Positions 45,297-64,000 of a stretch of 64,000 nt of DNA are shown piece after piece. A model generated the notes under the pieces. That model saw nothing but the letters and a program-made list of their open reading frames with translations. It was not told where the DNA came from and ran no database searches. A program made the translations under genes and the position numbers. Positions within the stretch are counted from its first letter, which is position 1. Every line of letters starts with the position of its first letter. Source of the DNA: Amorphochlora amoebiformis (taxonomy: Eukaryota > Cercozoa > Chlorarachniophyceae); assembly GCA_054601695.1 (NCBI GenBank), contig BAAHQB010000332.1:1-64000 (forward strand), read 5' to 3'.

Positions 45297-45407
45297 TATA
45301 ATAATAATAATGATAATAATGATAATAATATTAATAATAGTTGTAATAATAATGATGTATATATTGTACATATACATATATACATACATACATACACATA
45401 CTGTTCA

Positions 45408-45454
<47 letters not shown>

Positions 45455-45501
45455 AATATTAAATATATATATATATACATATGATACATATTATATTTTA
45501 T

Positions 45502-45584
<83 letters not shown>

Positions 45585-45599
45585 CATATGCATTGTACG

Positions 45600-45648
<49 letters not shown>

Positions 45649-45848
45649 TCAAATAGATATATATATATATATACATATATATATAATATACACACACATA
45701 TTATATATATATATATACACACATTACATACATATATATATTTACATATATATTTATACATATATATATACACACACACATATATAATATATACACACAC
45801 ACATACATATATATATACATGTATATGTATATATATAATATTGTACAT

Positions 45849-45929
<81 letters not shown>

Positions 45930-46543
45930 ACGTATATGTATATATATATATCATATAATTTATATATACATATATATACATATATACGTATATACACACA
46001 CATACACATACATATGCATGTATATCACATTTGTATATATTTATATATATTATATGTAGAATATGAACATACATTATATGGATAGATATTTAATTTAATT
46101 GTTTGAAGGCCAAATTGGGAAGCACCCCGCTCTACGCTCTCGTTAACAATGCAGGAATATCCCCAGTCGACTACATGGCCTATGGGGACAGAAAGTCTCT
46201 CGAGTCCACCATGAAGGCATCAATCCTAACCCTAACCCTCTAACCATATCCTTATATTTACCCCAAACTTTTCATGTGGAGTTCTCTTTTCTTGTCCAAA
46301 GCTGTAATTTCCTGATTTTAGGTAAATTACTACGGGCTTTTGAACACGACCAACGCGTTCTTACCGCTGATGGGAAAGGGCGGGCGCATTGTGAACATGG
46401 CTTCGATTCTCGGGCCGATGTATGTGAGCAGCTGTTCGAAGGAGGTCGCGAAGACTATTACGAGTTCAAAGGTGTTTCATTGGACGTTTTTTTGGTGTGA
46501 TGCGGTTCCAATGGGTGATGGTTGTATTTGTGTCTCAGTATGT

Positions 46544-46597
<54 letters not shown>

Positions 46598-46616
46598 TGC
46601 GGATGACTCTCGATTG

Positions 46617-46652
<36 letters not shown>

Positions 46653-46661
46653 ATATATATA

Positions 46662-46705
<44 letters not shown>

Positions 46706-46775
46706 CATTCTTTACACAAGATAAAAATGTATTACACATATTTACATAAATATGTATAAATAATATATAAACTTC

Positions 46776-46813
<38 letters not shown>

Positions 46814-47266
46814 GTAATATAAATATATATATATTTATATAACATATTATATATATATATACATATAAGTATATATGTATATACAGTCCACACATAATAA
46901 TATAATACACACATCGACAATATGTCCAGGTCACTCTAAAAGACATCGAAAACTTCTACACAGCCTGCATGAAACTCTACGTAAACGGCCCTAGGGCCTT
47001 TGCCAAGTCCGGCTTCGGTACTGGTGCGCCCTATGGCATCTCCAAGGCAGCTGTCAACGCTCTCACGATCGTCCTCGCGCGCGAAAATAAAGACCTGATT
47101 ATTAATTCGTGCCATCCTGGCTACGTTGCGACAGACCTTACTGGAAATATGGGGGCTGTAAGGCCTTATGAAGGTAAGTGCAGTAATTATATGCTAGTAT
47201 GTTTGGCTAGATAATGTGTATGTACGTGCATATATGTGTATGAATATGAATGCATGTGTGTGTGTG

Positions 47267-47346
<80 letters not shown>

Positions 47347-47475
47347 CATATATATAATGTACATGTATATATACAATATATACATTTATATTATTTTTAT
47401 ATACATGTACAAAGTATGTTTCATTTTATATGTATAAATATATATATATATATATATAGATTCATATATGTTTAT

Positions 47476-47506
<31 letters not shown>

Positions 47507-47697
47507 CATATTACATTAGAACATATGCGTTCGTGCATATAAACCTACATATCAACATATACATGTATTTATATTATGTATATGTATACATATATATATA
47601 TATATATATATAATATATATTATATATATATAATATATATGTATATATATATATATGTACATATATTATATAGCATATATATCTCTCTCCATATATA

Positions 47698-47771
<74 letters not shown>

Positions 47772-47927
47772 GAAATATAGATGGATAGAACACATAACAT
47801 ATATACATACAGGTATATGTGTGTATAATATTATACATATAATATTATATACACATATGATATCTCACTCTATATACATATATATATACAGATGTATGCG
47901 TAAACATAATATATATTTATATCTGTA

Positions 47928-47966
<39 letters not shown>

Positions 47967-48226
47967 TACAAATGAATATTTTTACATACTAATATTTATA
48001 TCAAAAAAATTGTATGTGTGTTTGAATGTGTTCATTGTAGTCTTGGCTATATTTATATCAAAAAAAGTGCATGTGTGTTTGAATGTGTTCATTGTCGTCT
48101 TGGTTCTAATGCTATCGGGTCCAGGAGCATTCTGCCCAGTGAACCTTGTCACAGAAAAGGCAGAGAACCTAGGGAGCGGGTACGTTATGTCTGTAATCCG
48201 CACAAAAGATATATCTGCGTATATGC

Positions 48227-48260
<34 letters not shown>

Positions 48261-48618
48261 ATATATATATGTATACGAATATATATATATATGTATATAT
48301 TATGTATTACATGTATTTATGTACACACATACACACATATATATATATATATACATGTATACATGTATGTATGTATGTATATATATACATATAAATATAC
48401 TAGTATATATACTAGTATATTCATTATATATGTGATTTGTGAGAATGTGTGTATGCCTGTGTTGTGCATGCAATAGTATATATACATATTGCACTAATTC
48501 TTTAAATAACATGTGATGCTCATCCAGGTGGTTTTATGGAGAGGATGCGAAAAGAAATCCACTGAAAGGTTATAGGGAGCCTGGCTCCTCGGAGTATAAA
48601 CCTGACGCTGAGGACTGA
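43995..48618 (+). CDS. Short-chain dehydrogenase, carbonyl reductase (CBR1)-like
   Basis: Seven exons join in phase: 43995-44290, 44492-44615, 46109-46216, 46322-46471, 46930-47173, 48125-48179 and 48528-48618, giving 355 residues. The Rossmann nucleotide site TGANKGIG is at residues 70-77 and NNAG at 153-156. The catalytic residues are Ser204 (in NMAS), Tyr261 and Lys265 (YGISK), followed by [12 protein letters not shown]. This is the classical SDR triad and it most resembles NADPH carbonyl reductases, which reduce aldehydes, ketones or quinones; the substrate is not shown. The N-terminal 64 residues are a Ser/Pro-rich extension with KRLK. A second Met at residue 23 could also be used. Intron 3 has a GC donor followed by CCCTAA repeats; the others are GT-AG. 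Introns 2, 4 and 5 carry microsatellites. The gene is tail-to-tail with the PLC gene. Confidence 0.92.
44367..44434. repeat. 34-bp tandem duplication in SDR intron 1
   Basis: Two adjacent near-perfect copies of a unit beginning ggctgcacgatgaaatatat and ending actcatatc. They lie inside the first intron. Confidence 0.9.
44865..46085. repeat. (AT)n and (ATT)n in SDR intron 2
   Basis: The 1.5 kb intron contains (AT)n, (AC)n and, at 45172-45357, an (AAT)n tract that flips to (ATT)n and back to (AAT)n around a central ttattatt block, giving a potential hairpin. Confidence 0.85.
46217..46321 (+). other. GC-AG intron starting with CCCTAA repeats
   Basis: Exon 3 ends ACCATGAAG and the next protein segment ([10 protein letters not shown]) starts after ttttag at 46321. 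No GT at the junction gives an open frame. The intron therefore starts gcatcaatcctaaccctaac, a GC donor beside two to three telomere-type units. The alignment of the SDR fold across the junction supports this placement. Confidence 0.75.
48002..48124. repeat. Tandem duplication before SDR exon 6
   Basis: A segment of about 58 bp (tatatcaaaaaaa, then gtgtgtttgaatgtgttc, attgt(a/c)gtcttgg) occurs twice in tandem, immediately upstream of the acceptor of exon 6 (gggtccag). The first copy contains an ag (gtag) changed to gtcg in the second. Confidence 0.85.
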
Positions 48619-49155
48619 GTAAGAGTAAGGTGTTCAAAGACATGGCGCATACAAATCTAGCTAGTATGAATATCGAACTGGGATAGTGTCCTGGGGGAGA
48701 ATTGAGCTTGAAAAATTAAACACATTCGATCGGGTATATCAAGCGTTGCAAGTTAATCGATCAACAATGACTAGAATGAGTCCGATTCCGACGTATCTAC
48801 GAGCTATATAAATACGTGCAGCACTAGAGCTATCTAGCTATGTCTAGTATGTACCGTATGCGCATGATAGATACATATTTTAAAGTACGTGAAGCCTATG
48901 ATACAATATACTGTTTTTCACATGAATTGATCTCCTCAGGTATGATATGATCAGACCACATGGACTTTCAAGTTAAATTTACTCATACAGGCCACAGATA
49001 CAATCTAGACCGAGTCGCCAGGGATTTAGGGATTTCTAGTGTATTTCTAATACATACACACACCATATATATATAATATATATATATACATATATATATC
49101 AGTGTGTATTTAGCATTTTATCTAGTTCCATCTAAGCACTAGAGGAGTTGTAAGG
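48619..49155. other. Convergent intergenic region between SDR and PLC genes
   Basis: About 540 bp with mixed sequence, rich in CTAG/TAGT words like the flank of the ankyrin gene, and with only a short (AT)n patch at 49064-49100. It should contain both 3' UTRs. No gene seen. Confidence 0.5.
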
Positions 49156-53217
<4,062 letters not shown>

Positions 53218-54416
53218 CTGCCGTAATGTACAGGTGATATCTACACGATTATCCAAAACATTTTAGAGTTAGGCCTAGGGTTAGGGTTAGAGTTAGGGTT
53301 AGGTTAGGGTTAGGGTTAGGGTTAGACTTAGGGTTAGGCTTAAGGCCTAGGCTTAAGGCTTAGGGTTAAGACTTAGGTTTAGATTTAACGTTATAGTTAG
53401 GGTTAGGGTTAGGGTTAGGGTTAGGGTTGGGGTTAGGGTTAGGGTTGACTTAGGGTTACGGTTAGGCTTAGGGTTAGGGTTAGGCTTAAGGGTTAGGGTT
53501 AGGCTTAAGGGTTAGGGTTAGGCTTAAGGGTTAGGGTTAGGCTTAAGGGTTAGGGTTAGACTCAAGGCTTAGGGTTAAACTTAAGGCCTAGGGTAAGTTT
53601 GGGTTAGGGTTAGGCTTAGGGTTAGCTTAGGTAGAGTTAGGCTTAAAGTTAAGGTTAAGGGTTAGGATTAGGCTTACGTTTAGGATTAGGCTTAAGAGTT
53701 AGGATTAGGCTTAAGAGTTAGGATTAGGCTTAAGGGTTAAAGGTTAGGATTTGGCTCAAAGTTTAGGGTTAGGCTTAAGGTTTAGGATTAGGCTTAAGAG
53801 TTAGGATTAGGCTTAAGAGTTAGGATTAGGCTTAAGGGTTAGGAAAGGCTTAAGGGTTAGGATTAGGCTCAAGGTTTAGGTTTAGGATTAGGATTAAGGG
53901 TTAGGGTTAGGCTTGAGAGTTAGGGTTAGGCTTAAGGGTTAGAGTTAGGCTTAAGGGTTTGGGTTAGGCTTAAGGGTTAGGCTTGAGGGTTAGGCTTAGG
54001 GGTTAGGATTAGGATTAAGGGTTAGGCTTAAGGTTAGGGTTAGGCTTAAGGGTTAGGCTTAAGGGTGAGGCTTAAGGGTTAGGTTAGGCTTAAGGGTTAG
54101 GGTTAGGCTTTAGCGTCAGGGTTAGGCTTTAGGGTTAGGGTTGGGCTTAAGGGTTAGGCTTAAGCCTTAGGCTTATGGGTTAGGGTTTGGCTAACGGGTT
54201 AGGGTTAGGCTTAAGGGTGAGGATTTAGGATTAGGCTGGGCTTAAGGGTTAAAGTTAGACTTAAGGGTTAGGGTTAGGGTTAGGGTTAAGGTTAGGGTTA
54301 GATTTAGGTGATTTTTAGGTGTTTTCGGTACTTGGAGACCGAGGAGGCGACTGCGGGTGGCGGAGATTGAGTTACCTATAGATAGAATGTATGTATGTAT
54401 GTATGTATATGGATGT

Positions 54417-54472
<56 letters not shown>

Positions 54473-54474
54473 AA

Positions 54475-54527
<53 letters not shown>

Positions 54528-54654
54528 GTATGATTATATGTGTGTATGTACGGCTTCTATATTACAAAGAGGCTGCAACAACATGCAACATACATATATA
54601 TATACATATATATATATATATATGTATATATTTTATATATTTTATATATTTTAC

Positions 54655-54710
<56 letters not shown>

Positions 54711-54775
54711 ATAAATATCAAGAAGACAGCTACGGGTGGAGGAGATTGCGTTGTCTATGGCTGGATATTTACATA

Positions 54776-54870
<95 letters not shown>

Positions 54871-54887
54871 TGAGAGAAAGACAAGTA

Positions 54888-54990
54888 GCGAAGTTTAGAG
54901 TCTGAGAACATTCTTAGAGTCTGAGAACATTCTTAGATTCTGAGAACATTCTTAGATTCTGAGAACATTCTTAGATTCTGGGAACATTCC
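54888..54990. repeat. Five-copy tandem of an acceptor-like 18-bp unit
   Basis: The unit ttagattctgagaacattc repeats five times. On the minus strand every unit reads gaatgttctcag then aatctaa, an acceptor followed by the same exon start as the last unit (actctaaacttcgc). Confidence 0.85.
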
Positions 54991-55019
54991 TAGCAGATTT
55001 TCCTACAGAGGTAGATATA

Positions 55020-55022
55020 TAA

Positions 55023-55083
<61 letters not shown>

Positions 55084-55380
55084 TACATCGGTGTAGCATC
55101 TATTTATCCCTTTTTCTCGTTGTCGATAGGGTTGGTCGGTTGGGTTCCGCATATTATTTACCTTACTATGTTCGCACAGTGTTTACCATATCATTTTTGC
55201 GAAATGGTACATGCATGTTAGCAAAATTGAGTTAATGGCAGTTACTGGTGTGTGTATGATTGATTACATTCTACTGAGAATAGGTCCTGTCTGTGGGCTA
55301 TGAACATCTTATTTTCATTTGTTTTTTCGAGTTCCTGATGTGTAGAATACGATGTATGTGTGTACATTTGTATGTGTATG

Positions 55381-55413
<33 letters not shown>

Positions 55414-55470
55414 GTTTTTTCGAGTTCCTGATGTGTAGAATATATATGTGTGTATATATATATGTGTATG

Positions 55471-55543
<73 letters not shown>

Positions 55544-55638
55544 TTATAATTTGTATATATATGTGTGGGTACATATGAACATGATATGTATTTATATACA
55601 CTATGTAGTATAATATGTAGTATTATATAAATCTATAC

Positions 55639-55675
<37 letters not shown>

Positions 55676-55746
55676 ATATATACCTATATATATATATACA
55701 GATATGTATATATATATTTCATTATATACATATATATATATATATA

Positions 55747-55811
<65 letters not shown>

Positions 55812-56025
55812 TTGTTCAAGTTTTGATACTAGATATAACACCCAATTCACTAGATACATTAGATATCATTGATGGATATACCAGATATTGGATTTCGATA
55901 TCTCAGATATCTTCCGAGATATCTGATATATCTAATATGAATACCTCAACTTCCTGTCCAGATAGATAGTAAACCATCGGCAGGACACTCTTATCTCCAT
56001 GCTTAATATCCTAATATACATATAT

Positions 56026-56056
<31 letters not shown>

Positions 56057-56161
56057 GTAACTATATATATGTATATATACTACTATATATATATATATAT
56101 ATATTTATATATACATATGTATTATATACTATATGTATATACACACACATATATATATATA

Positions 56162-56211
<50 letters not shown>

Positions 56212-56251
56212 AACCCGGTATGAAGCTCTACAAAATTAACTTCGTTATACT

Positions 56252-56318
<67 letters not shown>

Positions 56319-56397
56319 ATATGTATATATTATATATATATATAAATATGTATATATATATATATATATGTATGTATAAATATATTAAATATATTAT

Positions 56398-56453
<56 letters not shown>

Positions 56454-56570
56454 GTAATAATTATTTTATTAATATAATATTGATAATAATAATATGCCCA
56501 GAATGCACGAGGACCAAATTTCCTTATGACATGTTTTATATATATACACATATATATACATATATATATA

Positions 56571-56624
<54 letters not shown>

Positions 56625-56875
56625 TATGCAGCAGACCGTGTGAAGCTGAGTTTCATGTTGTGAAATCATATATAATATATACATATATATATATATATTT
56701 ATACATTATATATATATATATATAAATGTATAATATATATATATATATATACATATGTATACATACATAATATATATATATATATATATATACATGTATT
56801 GATACATATATATCTACATACATATATGTATATACATACATATACATATATATATATATATATACATATATATAC

Positions 56876-56960
<85 letters not shown>
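55020..56960. repeat. (AT)n with interspersed islands
   Basis: Mostly (AT)n. A copy of the acceptor and start of the 55337 exon (ctacacatcag, gaactcgaaaaaac) is at about 55412-55441. A cluster of gatatc-type words lies at 55850-55935, similar to that in the MADS/HMG promoter region. Confidence 0.7.
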
Positions 56961-56963
<3 letters not shown>

Positions 56964-56992
56964 CCATGAGAGGGCCAAGTTTCGTCTTAGAT

Positions 56993-57054
<62 letters not shown>

Positions 57055-57104
57055 TACCATGAGAGGGCCAAGTTTCGTCTTGAGGAATGATATATATATA
57101 TATA

Positions 57105-57194
<90 letters not shown>

Positions 57195-57354
57195 TACCAT
57201 GAGGGGGCCAAGTTTCGTCTTGAGAAATGCTACGCTGTCGAGAGAACTTGTGCTTGAAAAACAAGACCTGAACATATATAAATTATATATATATATATTA
57301 TATATATATATATATATACATACATATATATTGAAATGTATACACATATTGCCT

Positions 57355-57395
<41 letters not shown>

Positions 57396-57594
57396 TATTC
57401 ATATTTGATGTTATAATGTCACCTAGCAGACGATTGCGTAGACACTCTCCCGTATGAGTACATCGAAGAAGCCACGAAATCACTCGTGCTATATATATTA
57501 TATATACATATATATATATATATATAGACACTCTTCCGTATGAGTACATCGAAGAAGCCACGAAATCACTCGTGCTATATATATTATATATATA

Positions 57595-57655
<61 letters not shown>

Positions 57656-57680
57656 TTCCCGTATGAGTACACCAAGCCAC
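56960..57680. repeat. Two further exon-edge echo arrays
   Basis: The minus-strand exon end cgaaacttggcccc(t/c)ctcatg plus donor gtaatat occurs three times (56964, 57056, 57197); the last is the full exon and the others lie downstream in gene sense. The exon start cacgagtgatttcgtggc, preceded by atatatag, occurs three times (about 57480, 57575, 57695); the first is the full exon and the others lie upstream. Confidence 0.85.
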
Positions 57681-57699
57681 GAAATCAATACTCGTGCTA

Positions 57700-57797
<98 letters not shown>

Positions 57798-57799
57798 GA

Positions 57800-60770
<2,971 letters not shown>

Positions 60771-60775
60771 GCGAC

Positions 60776-63119
<2,344 letters not shown>

Positions 63120-63531
63120 CTGGGATTTGAATTGTGTCCATTCGATCAGACTTTAAATGAACCAATGGTAACCGCTGTCAAATAGAAATCAGTCTTGGAA
63201 GGACACAATCGCCACCATGTTTCCATACTTCACAGACTGACTCAGAATCTACGAGGGAAGCAGGGGTTGAAGGATTACCGGGCTCCGGACTCCATCGGAA
63301 TCGAGACCGGATTATCGAGGACCTGGGTCAAGATTAGGCGATCTTGTCCGAGGAATCCCGGGGTTCGCCGGGAATACTATATGATCATCGACTCACGAAT
63401 ATTCCCGGGAATACATTATTACGGAGATAACTCAGAGACTCACTTTCCACGTCGAGATAGAAAGAAGTAGCGCCCAAGCCCGGCTCCCCCCCCGATTTCT
63501 CAGATCTATCCCTCTCGCAGATACTGGCGAT
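63120..63531. promoter_or_regulatory. Divergent upstream region of the P4-ATPase and UAP1-like genes
   Basis: About 410 bp of mixed sequence. It must contain at least the first coding exon of the P4-ATPase gene (phase requires one) and both promoters. A plus-strand frame at 63195-63470 has no recognisable domain. No core promoter motif was recognised. Confidence 0.4.
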
Positions 63532-64000
63532 ATGGGAGCTGCTTGGTGTCGTGGTTCAATTATTTGTACGCCGAGGGAAACGAATCCGTCGCACGAAGAC
63601 GCCAGGTTGTCGGCGACAAGGATTCGTCTGGCGGCATACGATCAGGTGAGCGCGTCGCTTTTGGCATGATTTTGTTTCATGTGGGAATGAACGAGTTTGT
63701 GTCGAATTAGGAACACCTTCTTGATTTCGTCAGCATGCTCAATCATCACGAGCTGTCAGCGTTCCTGACGGAGGTATGCAAAAAAATCATCCGCGACGTT
63801 CATGCAGCTATAGCTTTTTCATTTATCACTTGGGCATATGGTTATTCCTTGTCCATGGCGCCTCATCAACTTAGATATGAACAATCTGGGCATACAACAA
63901 CGATTACATTCGGATTTCCTGGAAGAAATATATAATATAATATCTGACTTTCTTATCAGCTCAACGAGATAGATTTAGACGTCTTGGAGACGGAGATGAA
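63532..64000 (+). CDS. UAP1-like UDP-sugar pyrophosphorylase, N-terminus (runs off the window)
   Basis: Three exons: 63532-63645, 63711-63773 and 63960 to the end, all phase 0 with GT-AG introns of 65 and 186 bp. The start is the Met of MGAAWCRG; an earlier exon is possible. The region LAAYDQ joined to EHLLDFVSMLNHHELSAFLTE and LNEIDLDVLE matches the N-terminal helix pair of UDP-N-acetylglucosamine pyrophosphorylases (GQEHLLRFWxEL, LxxELxxxxxEEL). If correct, the enzyme makes UDP-GlcNAc from UTP and GlcNAc-1-phosphate in the cytosol. The catalytic domain is outside the window, so the call rests on about 40 residues. Confidence 0.5.

Larger units (their letters stand above)
54305..57480 (-). 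other. Candidate upstream exons of the PLC gene in (AT)n
   Basis: Non-repeat islands between (AT)n tracts show minus-strand splice-like edges: 54390-54340 ([13 protein letters not shown], whose phase fits the exon at 53217), about 54760-54735 (HRQRNLLHP), about 54896-54880 (DSKLRYL), 55337-55242 ([20 protein letters not shown]), about 55993-55934 ([19 protein letters not shown]), 57270-57198 (ends [10 protein letters not shown]) and about 57480-57419 ([12 protein letters not shown]). Order and phase are partly compatible with one gene, and HRQRNLLHP recalls the start of the PLC Y region. The usual X-domain SSHNTY motif with its catalytic His was not found. These may also be another gene or decayed exons. 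Confidence 0.35.

Noticed and set aside
56460-56545. A minus-strand exon reading [14 protein letters not shown]
   Set aside because: Attractive residues, but no acceptor or donor at suitable positions.
63195-63470. A 91-codon plus-strand gene
   Set aside because: No recognisable domain; it lies in the divergent upstream region where the first P4-ATPase exon must be.

Overview
This is nuclear DNA of a eukaryote, most likely a unicellular alga or another protist. Genes on both strands are cut into tiny exons with GT-AG (occasionally GC-AG) introns, there is a eukaryotic tRNA-Ala, and the telomere-type repeat is TTAGGG. A chorismate synthase (shikimate pathway) argues against an animal; MADS-box, HMG-box, P4-ATPase, PI-PLC and SDR genes are generally eukaryotic. 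I cannot name the species. Most of the 64 kb is simple repeat: (AT)n, (GA/CT)n, (ATAC)n, (GC)n, (GT)n, a poly-C run of about 490 bp, and long degenerate TTAGGG fields. Nearly all long open frames in the window are low-complexity artefacts. I rebuilt the genes by joining short conserved islands through splice sites and checking that the phases agree.

Layout: tRNA-Ala(CGC) (-, 634-705); HMG-box protein (-, 2079-3930) and MADS/MEF2-like protein (+, 4419-6053), divergent; chorismate synthase (-, 7430 to about 23686; 20 exons, only about 1.2 kb coding in 16 kb); an unidentified two-exon 3' end (+, 24357-24636); a small ankyrin protein (+, 28618-35543; 9 exons); a secreted FG-GAP/VCBS protein (-, 38243-42768; 8 exons); a doubtful small ORF (-, 43201-43470); a carbonyl-reductase-like SDR (+, 43995-48618; 7 exons); the Y-C2 end of a PI-PLC (-, 49156-53217, possibly reaching 57.5 kb); the N-terminal part of a P4-ATPase flippase (-, 60776-63119); the N-terminus of a UAP1-like nucleotidyltransferase (+, 63532 to the window end).

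The genes do not form an operon or an obvious pathway. The unusual biology lies in the introns. First, many introns are almost pure microsatellite or telomere-type repeat, and some splice donors are part of the repeat (gtaaccctaa). Second, exon borders are repeatedly echoed: a short exon edge together with its donor or acceptor is tandemly copied two to six times, always on the intron side and separated by (AT)n. I see this at more than ten borders in at least three genes on both strands, and regard it as the most novel signal in the window.
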